Made by a program: the position numbers and the translations under genes. The notes below the pieces were generated by a model, which searched no databases, was not told the DNA's origin, and saw only the letters and a list, made by a program, of their open reading frames with translations. A stretch of 64,000 nucleotides of DNA from SUG2458 sp051872335 (GTDB lineage Bacteria > Bacillota_I > Bacilli_A > RFN20 > CAG-826): NCBI GenBank assembly GCA_051872335.1, contig JBJEDT010000045.1, positions 77,139 to 141,138 of the forward strand, in the 5' to 3' direction. The stretch's first letter is position 1, and every line of letters begins with the position of its first letter. Below are positions 54,401 through 63,134 of the stretch, piece after piece.

Positions 54401-54711
54401 AAATAATTTTCACTTTCTGCATCGTAATTAACATTAATTACATATTCAATTTCTTTGATATCATCTAACAGTTCTTTAGATGTTTCCTTATCAATGTTTG
54501 AAACCATGACTTGCATATTGCCATTTAAGCCAAATTCATCTTCAGAAATTTCAAGTGCAAGTGATGTTTCACTACTTTTATCTAAGTATTTTGATATATC
54601 GTAATTAATGTTTACTTTTGCAACAAAAATACCTGAAAAAACACATGCAAGAGTAAAAAATACAATAATCCAAATTTTCTTAGATGTAATAAACTTAGCA
54701 ATTTTTTTCAT
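51412..54711 (-). CDS. MMPL/RND-family exporter
   Basis: 1,099 residues from the ATG at 54711 (GGAGGGAG upstream; the longer reading from 54753 has none). Twelve helices in two sets: one N-terminal helix plus five (about 165-345), then five after about 940, separated by large extracellular loops. The second loop (about 365-930) is unusually long and rich in helical Asn/Asp/Tyr sequence. LALSIDYSIVLLNAYRK and MGATVDYGILMSSTYIKNR are the typical proton-relay segments (Asp in helices 4 and 10). Exporters of this type move lipids, or drugs. It is divergent from a TetR gene that probably controls it. Confidence 0.9.
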   Translation of the reverse strand: MKKIAKFITSKKIWIIVFFTLACVFSGIFVAKVNINYDISKYLDKSSETSLALEISEDEFGLNGNMQVMVSNIDKETSKELLDDIKEIEYVINVNYDAESENYFKDNNALYILIIDGDDYSENAKSVSNDIKELLVSYETYYGGTAIDKQRLQESITSEMVYIVIVSICLVSGLLLITSESWLEPIVLLLVAGVGVIINLGTNAFFPSVSYITNSIAAILQLALSIDYSIVLLNAYRKNKEIEIDKNEAMKKSIVEVVRPVSASSLTTLAGLCALLFMSYKIGFDIGIVLMKGIVISLIVSLTLLPGMILLLDKPMVKTHKKSLKFNGKFFSKFAHKGHKVVIPLFLVLICGCAVVNYTNTYVYATSSLEDKEIADTFGTNNQFMVIFSNENGSYENQEAFINEIKQFRTKEDKDVFQNYTSYTNTALEDYDVDKIVNKLDLNRNEAEMLLTMYNLYNNFDEVKIDFATLINYSDYLIENDEDVKDMVDNSSIDTIKKMVAMQDVLESDVTYEQLYSKLNSEPLADISSSLDIDSIKQLYGLYYYDSIEDNTVCFNTMLDFIVYAGENVELVSNMMDEATLESLRSVQTGVNDSIQQANTPMTKVNFQQYMYVTYGEIISDDDATYLYNSYFASKGLEVQDTIPYLDLMNFLVYVGKITDETSINQIQAANNELAYVTAKYPFDQFTTVLGNVIYSQTGTIPEINISNEDIQMIYILYFNQLHYFDEYVINGYTFASYAKSLYENNEYMRNQIGIEIYEKISDMVLVNSYLSDTNVYNYNDQYDKLDQLQKSMNTEVSSGEINADLISGVYIKYSLANDYPLLKEVEAKDLLTFINDNKDTNELLIKKLDSEMRSQIDSANKDLNTAEDLFKGENYSRMLISMDLPTEGEDTENFVKYLKETATKYFGEDSYIAGESVSTKDLKDSFDVDSIIIAVVTIVSILLIVAITFRSASLPIILVLVIQGACWIAFATNFLTGDVFFMSYIVASCVLMGATVDYGILMSSTYIKNREIMEKKEALEDAIKTSLPTIFTSGLILIVCGFVICFLSSQSTISSVGLLVGKGAIAAVLLILFFLPSLLYLLDKVILKSTYRKKKKKE

Positions 54712-54724
54712 AATCTCCCTCCTT

Positions 54725-54764
54725 AAAATCGACACTTTTTTAAACCTAAACACTTGTCGATTTT
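54725..54764. promoter_or_regulatory. Inverted repeat between MMPL and TetR genes
   Basis: AAAATCGACA (54725-54734) and TGTCGATTTT (54755-54764) are perfect 10-base half-sites 20 bp apart, next to the MMPL start and in the divergent region with a TetR gene: a TetR operator candidate. Confidence 0.6.
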
Positions 54765-54858
54765 TCTACATCAATATATAATTAATTTGGTAATATGACC
54801 ACATCAAAAAAATTATATTTGTATAAAAATAAACAAATATTTGAAAGGTGTTGAATTT

Positions 54859-55428
54859 ATGGATAAAAAAAATAGAAATTATCAAAGAATTGACAAATTA
54901 ATTATTGATGCTTTTATAGAAATGTGCAAAAAAGAGAAGACAAATGATATTACAGTATCTTCTCTTTGTGACAAGGCAAATATTAATCGAACTACATTTT
55001 ATAACCATTATAAAGATATATGGGAAATTATTGAAACTATTGAAACTGATATCATAAATAAAATTGATAAAGTTTTAAACGATTTTTCTTATTTTGAATT
55101 TATAAAAGATCCCTTCCCTACTTTATCTAAGCTAAATAATATCATTAATGAAAAACCAGAATATTATAAAAAATTATTTCATTTATCTGATTCTCATTTT
55201 TTTATTGATAAGTTAAAAGATATTTTCCATACAAAAATTTTACAAAGCCCAAATATACCAAAAGAATTTACTTCTTCAGTTCAAGGGCAGATAATTATTT
55301 CAATGTTTATAGGAAGTTTAGGTAACGTGTACTCTGATTGGTTCAGTCAAAAAATTAATTGTTCTTTAGAAGACATTACTTTACAAATAAGTGAATCTAT
55401 TAAAAATACAGCTCCAATAATGAAATAA
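54859..55428 (+). CDS. TetR/AcrR-family regulator
   Basis: 189 residues from the ATG at 54859 (GAAAGGTG upstream). N-terminal helix-turn-helix (about 8-55, LIIDAFIEMCKKEKTNDITVSSLCDKANINRTTFYNHYKD) is classic TetR; the C-terminal part is a helical ligand domain like TetR_C_7/DhaS. Most likely it represses the divergent MMPL exporter gene. Confidence 0.93.
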   Translation: MDKKNRNYQRIDKLIIDAFIEMCKKEKTNDITVSSLCDKANINRTTFYNHYKDIWEIIETIETDIINKIDKVLNDFSYFEFIKDPFPTLSKLNNIINEKPEYYKKLFHLSDSHFFIDKLKDIFHTKILQSPNIPKEFTSSVQGQIIISMFIGSLGNVYSDWFSQKINCSLEDITLQISESIKNTAPIMK

Positions 55429-55474
55429 AATATGAAAGAAATAACTATTTTTATAATGTCTAAATTATTAATTA

Positions 55475-56311
55475 TTATTTTATTTTATTTTTAAGTTCTT
55501 TAATTTTTTCTTCTGCCTTTTTATAGCCTTTTTTCAATGCCGTAGAATAATATTCATAAGCTTTTTTTAAATCAAGTGGAACACCTAAACCACTTTCATA
55601 GCACTCACCTAGGACAAAAAAAGCGACTCGATGATTTTTATTAGCAGCCATATTTAATAACTTATGTGCTTCATCAAAATTTTGTTCTACACCAACTCCA
55701 TCAAGATAAAGAATAGCTAAACTAAACATTGCTTCTTGGTCATCTTTCTCAACGCCTTTTTTAAGCCAATAGACAGCTTCTTGTTCATCATCTAATTCGT
55801 ATAAATAAACCATAGCTAATTCTCTATATACAAACTTCTCTCCGTGTTTGATAGCTTTTTTATAGTATTCAATTGCTAATGTTGGATTCTTTTCTGTTCC
55901 ATCACCATAATGATAACAAGTACCTAAATTATAATAAGCATGAACATTACCTAATTCAGCTGCTTTTGCAAAATTTTCAAAAGCTAACTTTAAATCAGTT
56001 TTTATATGGTCGCCAGTTAAATATAACCAACCAAGTCTATTTAAAGCTTTATCATTATTACTATCAGCAGACAAAAACAAATAATATAATGCTTCGTTAT
56101 AATCTTGCTTTAAAAGTTTTCCTTCCCAATATAAAGAAAACAAATTGAATTGAGCTTCACCATCTCCAGAAAGTGCATCACGATACATATCTTCTAATTT
56201 TTTATCATCTATTTCTGGACTAATAACGTCATTTAATATAGAAAATGTTTTTTCAGAGTTTTTTATATTCTTCTCTTCTGTATCATTAAATTTAATTTTC
56301 ACTTTGATCAC
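55475..56311 (-). CDS. Sel1-like repeat protein
   Basis: 278 residues. From about residue 50 there are six to seven Sel1-type TPR repeats of about 36 residues (AQFNLFSLYWEGK…YNEALYYLFLSADSNNDKALNRLGWLYLTGD and so on), each with the A-x-x-x-L-G-x-x-Y pattern. These form a superhelix for protein contacts. A charged 45-residue N-terminus precedes them. No signal peptide, so cytoplasmic. Role unknown. Confidence 0.9.
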   Translation of the reverse strand: MIKVKIKFNDTEEKNIKNSEKTFSILNDVISPEIDDKKLEDMYRDALSGDGEAQFNLFSLYWEGKLLKQDYNEALYYLFLSADSNNDKALNRLGWLYLTGDHIKTDLKLAFENFAKAAELGNVHAYYNLGTCYHYGDGTEKNPTLAIEYYKKAIKHGEKFVYRELAMVYLYELDDEQEAVYWLKKGVEKDDQEAMFSLAILYLDGVGVEQNFDEAHKLLNMAANKNHRVAFFVLGECYESGLGVPLDLKKAYEYYSTALKKGYKKAEEKIKELKNKIK

Positions 56312-56467
56312 TTCCTTCTTTATTATAAAAAATTTATTGTTGAACTTCTATATCGAGAAATGTTTATCTTATATAAACCATTTTATTAAAATATTTTTAT
56401 TTTTTTGTAATTATGTAATAATTTGAATAATCAATCGTCATATAAGTAGAGATAAGAAAGGGAACGT

Positions 56468-57010
56468 ATGCTAAATAAAGAAAAGATTTCCTTAGATTTA
56501 GCTTTAAAAAGTGGTAATAAAGAAAGAATAGAAAAAGTATTCGAATCTATTTATTATAACTATTCAAAGTTAGTTTCATTTTGTATAGGAAAATATATTG
56601 CTGATGAAGAAACAATAAAAGATTTAACTAATGATGTTTTCTTATCTTTCTTTAAGCACATAACTAATATTAGTAATATTAAATCTTATCTCTGTACTTC
56701 TGCTAAAAATAAAGCTCTTGATTATCTACAAAAAGAAAAAAATGTCTTTATTGTTGAAGATATTGATTCATTAAGAGAAACAATTAATTTTACTTCAACC
56801 ACTTTCTATTCTTCACTTATTGAAGATTTAGAATCTATTTTATCAAAAGAAGAGCTAGACATTGTCGAGTTACATGCTCTCTACGGCTATTCATTTAAAG
56901 AAATAGGGATAAAAAAGAATATTAGCAGTAACTATGCAACTGTCATTTATTTTCGAGCATTAAAAAAATTTAAAAATTCTGAGAAAGGAAAAATTTATGA
57001 AAAAAGATAA
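56468..57010 (+). CDS. ECF sigma factor
   Basis: 180 residues. Sigma region 2 (about 25-85: YNYSKLVSFCIGKYI…KDLTNDVFLSFFKHI) and region 4 (about 120-170: ELDIVELHALYGYSFKEIGIKKNISSNYATVIYFRALKKFK). GGGAACGT precedes the ATG. Region 3 is absent, as in ECF factors. The next gene starts 14 bases before its end and looks like its anti-sigma factor. Confidence 0.9.
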   Translation: MLNKEKISLDLALKSGNKERIEKVFESIYYNYSKLVSFCIGKYIADEETIKDLTNDVFLSFFKHITNISNIKSYLCTSAKNKALDYLQKEKNVFIVEDIDSLRETINFTSTTFYSSLIEDLESILSKEELDIVELHALYGYSFKEIGIKKNISSNYATVIYFRALKKFKNSEKGKIYEKR

Positions 57011-58502
57011 ACTAATTAAAACAATAGAAAATTCATCGAATATTAATTTTAATTTTAAAGATATTTCCTCTAAAATTGATTATGATAATTTCCAAAAAAA
57101 TAAGAAATTTAATAAGAAAAATTTAATATGGATGATTCCTACATTAGTTACTTCTTTATCTTTAATTATAGTTTTACCTATTACTTTAAAAGATAAACCG
57201 TTTAAAAGTAATTTAAACTATTTAACTTCACCTAATAGAAGTGCTACAAGAGATACAATTACTACTTCTATTTCCCAAATAACTTACGATTCATACAATA
57301 CTTTTACTAATAGATTTGTAGATATTTGCTTTCAAAGCTCATTAGAAAAAAATGGTGAAATTAGCTTAGGCATTTCTATTCCTGATGCCTATATATCTTT
57401 TGCTATTACTGCAATCTGTTCAAATGATATAGTACAAGAAGAATTCCTTTCATATATGGGATTAAATTCGATTGAAGAATTAAAAGTAACTACTAAAGAA
57501 ATCGTTAACTCTTTATGTACACTATATGAAGACGAAAATGATAATTTATCTGGTGGATATAATTTAAATTCAATATGGCTAGATCCTAATCAAACAGTAT
57601 TAAAAGAAAAAGATACACAACTTTATAAAGATTTAGAAGAAATATTTGATGTTTCGATTTTCAGTGAAGCTCTAACAAGTGATAAAGCGAATGCATATTT
57701 AAAGGAGAAAGGACTTAAGAATAAACCTACTCCTTTGATAGAGGTCGATGATGAAAATCCTTCTGCTTCATCAAATATGTCTGTTTATTATTGTCTTGAT
57801 GGATTTGGAGAAGAACAAAAAATATATAAAGAACAATATCTTTCAAAGAATCATAAAATGGAGTATTCATATAACGGCAAAAGTGAAAAAATCGATTATA
57901 TTGAAAAAAATAAAATTGGTAATTTATATGAAGGTACAAATTTCATTAGTGGCACTACAGCAATAAAAAATTTAGATATATCATATTTTTTACCTGATCA
58001 AAATGTTCAACCAAGTTCAATCTTATCAGATGTATTAGCTAAAAATTACACAAAGAAAACATATTATATAGAAGAATTAGAAGAAGAAACTTCTTATTAT
58101 AAACTTAAATTTAAACAACCTTATTTTAAATTGAATAATAGAGTCGAACTCGATTATGATACATTATTAAATATCTTACCTAATTCATGTACAATAGGTG
58201 GCATTAATGAAAAACTTGTTTACGGAACAATAGATAATTCAAATGCTGTTATAGAACTTTATTTAAAAAGTATCATTCAACAATCCATAATGACTTTTGA
58301 TTATAATGGCTTTTATTCTTGTTCAGTAACAATAATAGAAAGTGCACCAGGAAGCGCCATGGACTTTTTCCAAGAATATACACTAGAAATGAATAGGCCA
58401 TATATTTTTAGTATTAACAATTCAAACATTAAATTAAATAGCTCTTATTGTTCATTGCCTTTAGTTATTGGGGAAATAGTAAATCCTAATTATTATGAAT
58501 GA
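56997..58502 (+). CDS. Probable membrane anti-sigma factor with large extracellular domain
   Basis: 501 residues. A cytoplasmic N-terminus of about 45 residues is followed by one membrane helix (MIPTLVTSLSLIIVLPITL, about 46-66) and an extracellular domain of about 430 residues with no motif I recognise. The start overlaps the ECF gene by 14 bases, so both are coupled. A single-helix protein encoded with an ECF sigma factor is usually its anti-sigma factor; the large sensor part could detect an extracellular signal. It ends in TGA. Confidence 0.75.
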   Translation: MKKDKLIKTIENSSNINFNFKDISSKIDYDNFQKNKKFNKKNLIWMIPTLVTSLSLIIVLPITLKDKPFKSNLNYLTSPNRSATRDTITTSISQITYDSYNTFTNRFVDICFQSSLEKNGEISLGISIPDAYISFAITAICSNDIVQEEFLSYMGLNSIEELKVTTKEIVNSLCTLYEDENDNLSGGYNLNSIWLDPNQTVLKEKDTQLYKDLEEIFDVSIFSEALTSDKANAYLKEKGLKNKPTPLIEVDDENPSASSNMSVYYCLDGFGEEQKIYKEQYLSKNHKMEYSYNGKSEKIDYIEKNKIGNLYEGTNFISGTTAIKNLDISYFLPDQNVQPSSILSDVLAKNYTKKTYYIEELEEETSYYKLKFKQPYFKLNNRVELDYDTLLNILPNSCTIGGINEKLVYGTIDNSNAVIELYLKSIIQQSIMTFDYNGFYSCSVTIIESAPGSAMDFFQEYTLEMNRPYIFSINNSNIKLNSSYCSLPLVIGEIVNPNYYE

Positions 58503-58576
58503 TTGCTTAAAATTAATACTATTAATACGCTCTTCAACTTTTTTTATAGATCAACTAGTGGTATTATATTAATGCT
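58503..58576. other. Short spacer before tRNA
   Basis: TATATTAATGC near 58565 may be the -10 region of the tRNA gene. No ORF. Confidence 0.3.
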
Positions 58577-58651
58577 TGGGGAGTGGACAAGTGGTAAGTC
58601 ATCTGGCTCTGAACCAGTTATTCGTAGGTTCGAATCCTACCTTCCCAGCCA
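58577..58651 (+). tRNA. tRNA-Gln (anticodon CUG), CCA encoded
   Basis: Acceptor TGGGGAG pairs with CTTCCCA; T-arm GTAGG-TTCGAAT-CCTAC; anticodon loop CTCTGAA with U33, CUG at 34-36, and A37; D-arm short. U1-A72 and discriminator G73 fit tRNA-Gln. CCA is in the DNA. Confidence 0.9.
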
Positions 58652-58968
58652 TTAAAAAAATCCTAGAATTAAATAAATCTTTATAAAGAATAATATATCC
58701 AATGACTAAATAAGAAGTAAAATTTTAATATCAATTTGATGTGAAACTTTTACAAACGAATTGTTGCACATTAAATTTAAAATTACACGATACCAAGCAC
58801 AATTAAAGACGGTAATTGAAAACGTACATAGAGTTTATTGAAAGTATGGAGTAAAAAGTCTTCCAAGCAACTACACTATTTCATATCAAATAAATGAAAT
58901 GGGTTAATATAAAAAATAAACAAATTAAATATTATTATAAAAATTCAAATAAATAGGAGTGAGATGAT
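58652..58968 (+). other. Coding relic downstream of tRNA-Gln
   Basis: Near 58790-58905 the plus strand reads RYQAQLKTVIENVHRVY, then a TGA, then KYGVKSLPSNYTISYQINEMG and a stop. It looks like two pieces of one protein end with an in-frame stop. The position next to a tRNA makes a lost integrated element possible. I cannot name the family. Confidence 0.35.
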
Positions 58969-59502
58969 ATGAAAAAAATTAATATACCGATGGTTTTTAT
59001 AACAACACTATGTTGTTCATGTTCATTTAATAAATATCTAGAAAAACCTGATGATACGAATTTAACATTTTGGATAACGCAAAAAGTTAGTGTTAATGAT
59101 TTTAATGACTGCACTTATTTACCTGGTTGGATGGGAGCAAGTGAATATCTAGATGGAAAATACACTCCTATAGATAATGATGGATTTTTAACTGCTCCTG
59201 AAATTCATGTTACGTATTTAGTTACTGGTTATCCTGATTTACAAGATGACACAGCAATAACATATATTCACATTACTGACCCAGATATTTATGTATATGG
59301 ATTAACAATGAATTCTTCTGAAGAAGAAATTTATAATACAATGAGTAGTTACAAATTTAAAAGAAGTATAGAAGATAATCAAATTAGTTACACTAAGAAT
59401 AATGTCTCTCTTATTATAAAAAATAATGAAATAAATATTAGAGCTTATACAACAAACAACAAAATATCACTTACTAAATCTTATATTATATTTTCCAATT
59501 AA
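58969..59502 (+). CDS. Small lipoprotein, unknown
   Basis: 177 residues. The signal peptide is short and has two Cys in the lipobox region (TTLCCSC at about 14-20). The mature part is acidic and Tyr/Thr-rich (LTFWITQKVSVNDFNDCTYLPGWMGAS), with no family I recognise. AGGAGTGAG lies 7 bases before the ATG. It ends at a terminator. Confidence 0.7.
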   Translation: MKKINIPMVFITTLCCSCSFNKYLEKPDDTNLTFWITQKVSVNDFNDCTYLPGWMGASEYLDGKYTPIDNDGFLTAPEIHVTYLVTGYPDLQDDTAITYIHITDPDIYVYGLTMNSSEEEIYNTMSSYKFKRSIEDNQISYTKNNVSLIIKNNEINIRAYTTNNKISLTKSYIIFSN

Positions 59503-59543
59503 TAGTGCTTTTTTAAAGTATTAATATTAAAGCACTATTTTTT
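59503..59543 (+). terminator. Intrinsic terminator of lipoprotein gene
   Basis: TAGTGCTTT and AAAGCACTA pair, followed by TTTTTTAA. Confidence 0.85.
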
Positions 59544-59607
59544 AATTGTCTAAAATTAGAACTTTTTGCTTGCTTATTATATAATATTCAAAAATAAGGG
59601 AGGCACT

Positions 59608-60204
59608 ATGTCGACATTAACTTTTGAAGAAAAATATTCACTCATTAAAACAACACTACTAAAGGAAACTGAAAAAGATCCAATTAAAATAATTAAACAC
59701 TTAATGAATGAAGATTTTATTAATATTCATGGTCCAGAACATCATTTTTTAGATGGTGCGTCCTTTTTAATATCTTTATATAATAATGGATTAAAAATAA
59801 ACCTTGAAGAATCATTAGACAAATTAAAAGAAAGAACTATTAAAATGCCTGGTGCAATGTGTGGCTATTGGGGTATATGTGGTTCTGTCGCATCTATAGG
59901 TGCATGTTTTTCTATAATTGATGAAACCGGTCCTTTATCAAATGATATTAATTATTCAAAACATATGGGATTTACTTCTAAACTAATAGATACTATGAGT
60001 AAAATTGGAGGTCCTCGATGTTGCAAAAGAAATGCATTCCTAGCCTTGAGTGCAGGAGCTATATATGCAAAAGAAAACTATAACATTGATATGCACATTG
60101 ATAAATTTAAATGTGACTATTCACCTCTTAATAAAGAATGTATTCATGAAAGATGTCCTTTCTTTAATAAAGAAGTAATTAAAAATAGAAAAGGAGAAGA
60201 TTAA
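59608..60204 (+). CDS. DUF5714-family Cys-rich protein
   Basis: 198 residues from the ATG at 59608 (GGGAGG 4 bases upstream). HGPEHHFLDGASFL, KMPGAMCGYWGICGSVASIGA, GGPRCCKRNAFLALSAG and the ending ECIHERCPFF give eight Cys in the pattern of DUF5714, often found near radical SAM methyltransferase genes. Cys pairs suggest metal or Fe-S binding. No radical SAM gene is adjacent here. Function not established. Confidence 0.8.
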   Translation: MSTLTFEEKYSLIKTTLLKETEKDPIKIIKHLMNEDFINIHGPEHHFLDGASFLISLYNNGLKINLEESLDKLKERTIKMPGAMCGYWGICGSVASIGACFSIIDETGPLSNDINYSKHMGFTSKLIDTMSKIGGPRCCKRNAFLALSAGAIYAKENYNIDMHIDKFKCDYSPLNKECIHERCPFFNKEVIKNRKGED

Positions 60205-60205
60205 T

Positions 60206-63076
60206 ATGAAATTTAAACAATTGAAATTAATAGGATTATTATCATTACTATTAAGTAATAATGCTCTTTTAAATATTAGTCATAACCTAAATAGCAATGT
60301 ATCAGTAGTAAAACACGCAAACTATGCTAGTGGTTCTAGTTATTATGCAACTAACGAAGATGATAAATATTATCAAGGTATTGATGATACTTTAGTTGGT
60401 GAAGATTTAATTATAGCTTTATCAACTTTAACTTCAGATGGATTTGAATCACATACATATAGTTCATTACCAACCATTTATCAATATAGTGATGTTTCAC
60501 TAACTGATAGTTCAAAAATGGTTATGGCATATACTGGAACAGAAGTTTCCTTTACAGCAGGTTCAATGCCTAGTAATACTAATAAAGAACATGTTTGGCC
60601 TGCATCATGGTATGGAAATGGTACAAGAACAGAAAGTGCAGGTTCTCCAGGAGCTGATGCTCATAATGTTTGGCCAGCAGCAACAGATCTTAATAGTAAG
60701 CGTGGGTCATGTGCATTCGATGAATTAGATTTTTCATTAAATTACAAGTGCTATGAATTTTCAAATACCGATTTTAGTTATGGCGATCCTAGTGATGATA
60801 ATACTTTTGTATGGTCAACAGCATTTAATACATCTAATGGAAAAAATACAGATGCTATGTATCCAGCTAAAGGACATAGAGGACAAATTGCTCGTATCTT
60901 AATGTATGTAGCTACAAGATATTATAATGATAATACTTATCCTGTAATGCTACACGATGAAGCAACAACATTAAAAACAGGTCGTATTGGTAAATTATCA
61001 ACCCTTTTAAAATGGCATTTTGAAGAGCCACCTACAGAATGGGAAATTAATAGAAATAATGAAGTAGCAAGCCGTTGGCATCATAATAGAAATCCATTTG
61101 TAGATCACCCAGAATATGCTGCTCGCATTTATTATTATATGAATGAACCAGATAAATCGGCCCCAACTGAAGCAGTAAAAAAAGCAATTGAAACATATGG
61201 AAGTATGGAAACACCTACATTAGAAAATATTTCTATTTCTCCTTCAACTGCAACTTTAGGAATCGGTGACTCTCAAGCTTTATCTATTGTAGCTACACCT
61301 ACTAATGCTTCAAAAAGTGTAACATGGTCAACATCAAATTCTAGTGTAGCAACAGTAAGTTCTACAGGTGTCGTAACTGGTATTAGTAAAGGTAATGCAA
61401 TTATTACTGCAACAAGTGTAGAAAATGATACTATAACTTCTTCAATCGAAGTAAATGTTAAAGAATTATCTTCAATTGAAGTTACTGGAACATTAACAAA
61501 AACAAGTTATTATGATGGTGATAAAGTTGATCCAACTGGACTAACTGTCACAGTTACATATTCAGATGGTTCAACTTCTATTATTGATAACTCTTCTTGT
61601 GCATGGTTAGATGGAACAACAAGAAGTACATCTTTAAGTAAAGATACAACATCAATTATTTGTAAATATAATGATTTTGAAAAAACTATTGATGGAATCA
61701 CTGTATTAGAAAATACCGGTGGACAAATAGAAATAAGTATATCAAGTTTTACTTCATTAACTTCTAGTTACGCATTCCAAACTTGGACATCAGGAGGAGT
61801 AACTGGAGAAGCATTTATCTATGGTGGTACTACCAATAGAATACAATTAAATAATAGTAAATCAAGTTATTATTTATACAATACAACTGCACTTCCTGGA
61901 TCAATTAAATCTGTATCAATATCAATGAACACAGGTACGAAAGATTGGGAAGTAAGAACCTCAAGTGAATCTTTTGGAGAAGTTAGTGCTTATCCAACAG
62001 GAGGTACAAGTCAAGGAACCATTAGTGCTACAACAAGTGGAACTAAACTTGATATTGCTGATTCTACTGATAAATATTTTACTATTAATTATAAAGGTTC
62101 GGGAGTGGCATATATTGACTCAATCATTATTGAATATGGTAGTAGCACCTCTACTCCAATTGAAGATTCAATTACATTAGATAAAACAAGTGCATCATTA
62201 AATATCGATGAATATCTTACATTATCTTCAAATCCATCTACTGGTGTAACCTGGACTAGTTCTAATACAAGTGTTGCTACTGTCGCAAATGGAGTTGTAC
62301 ATGCTATTGCTGAGGGAACTTGTACTATAACTGCTAAATATGGCACTGCTTCTGCTACATGTACAATTCAAGTCACTCAACCTTCTTCAAGTGGTGGAGG
62401 AGATTCAGGTGAAAATAATGAAACTCCACCAGAAGAATCTATCATTGATGTAACTGCTGTAAAACTAGATAAGACATTATATAGTCTTAAAAAAGGTGAG
62501 ACCTGTACTTTAGTAGCTACTGTTTTACCAAGTAATGCTAGTGATAAAACTATTACATGGACCTCAAGCGATACAAATATTGCTACTGTTAATAATGGTG
62601 TAGTTGAAGCTAAAAACGTTGGTGAAACACAAATTAAAGCAACAGCAAATAATGGACTATATTGTCTTTGTAAAATATATGTAGAAAAAGATGATGTAGT
62701 TATAATAGTTGATAATGAACAACTTGGTAATAACAATACGTTAGACCTTAATGTCGGTGACTCAACATCAATTACTTTACAAGATGAAGATGGAACAAAT
62801 CTTAATGTTACCTATGAATCTATTAATCCTAATATTGTTGAAATAGATTCAAATGGAAATATAACAGTTAAAGCAGATGGTGTAGCACAAATTAAAATTA
62901 CTGATGAAGAAGGCAATGTAACAATTATCACAATCAACGCTACTACTAAATCAAATAGCAATCCAATAACTAAACAACAAAGAATTATAATTGTTTCCGT
63001 TTGTGTTACTGTTGCTGTTATCTCTTTATCTATTGGAATATTTGTTCTAGTAAGACACAATAAAAAATTAATTTAA
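60206..63076 (+). CDS. Surface-anchored endonuclease I with Ig-like domains
   Basis: 956 residues. Signal peptide (about 1-35). Endonuclease I/EndA domain (about 50-310): NKEHVWPASWYGNG with the catalytic His, then ADAHNVWPAATDLNSKRG, GHRGQIARILMYVATRY, and WHHNRNPFVDHPEYA. Big_2-type Ig domains follow (about 335-415 and 645-720, 745-820, patterns VTWSTSNSSVATV, VTWTSSNTSVATV), with a bacterial Ig-like domain (about 420-495) and a galactose-binding-like domain between. A C-terminal helix (about 925-948) anchors it. It would digest extracellular DNA for nutrient or biofilm use. AAAGGAGA precedes the ATG. Confidence 0.92.
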   Translation: MKFKQLKLIGLLSLLLSNNALLNISHNLNSNVSVVKHANYASGSSYYATNEDDKYYQGIDDTLVGEDLIIALSTLTSDGFESHTYSSLPTIYQYSDVSLTDSSKMVMAYTGTEVSFTAGSMPSNTNKEHVWPASWYGNGTRTESAGSPGADAHNVWPAATDLNSKRGSCAFDELDFSLNYKCYEFSNTDFSYGDPSDDNTFVWSTAFNTSNGKNTDAMYPAKGHRGQIARILMYVATRYYNDNTYPVMLHDEATTLKTGRIGKLSTLLKWHFEEPPTEWEINRNNEVASRWHHNRNPFVDHPEYAARIYYYMNEPDKSAPTEAVKKAIETYGSMETPTLENISISPSTATLGIGDSQALSIVATPTNASKSVTWSTSNSSVATVSSTGVVTGISKGNAIITATSVENDTITSSIEVNVKELSSIEVTGTLTKTSYYDGDKVDPTGLTVTVTYSDGSTSIIDNSSCAWLDGTTRSTSLSKDTTSIICKYNDFEKTIDGITVLENTGGQIEISISSFTSLTSSYAFQTWTSGGVTGEAFIYGGTTNRIQLNNSKSSYYLYNTTALPGSIKSVSISMNTGTKDWEVRTSSESFGEVSAYPTGGTSQGTISATTSGTKLDIADSTDKYFTINYKGSGVAYIDSIIIEYGSSTSTPIEDSITLDKTSASLNIDEYLTLSSNPSTGVTWTSSNTSVATVANGVVHAIAEGTCTITAKYGTASATCTIQVTQPSSSGGGDSGENNETPPEESIIDVTAVKLDKTLYSLKKGETCTLVATVLPSNASDKTITWTSSDTNIATVNNGVVEAKNVGETQIKATANNGLYCLCKIYVEKDDVVIIVDNEQLGNNNTLDLNVGDSTSITLQDEDGTNLNVTYESINPNIVEIDSNGNITVKADGVAQIKITDEEGNVTIITINATTKSNSNPITKQQRIIIVSVCVTVAVISLSIGIFVLVRHNKKLI

Positions 63077-63084
63077 ATATATTA

Positions 63085-63115
63085 AAAGCATCGGAACAAT
63101 ACGATGCTTTATTCT
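63085..63115. terminator. Intrinsic terminator, bidirectional
   Basis: AAAGCATCG and CGATGCTTT pair, with T-rich sequence to the right. It lies between the nuclease gene and the convergent YhhN-like gene. Confidence 0.8.
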
Positions 63116-63134
63116 TTAAATATATTTATTTAAT

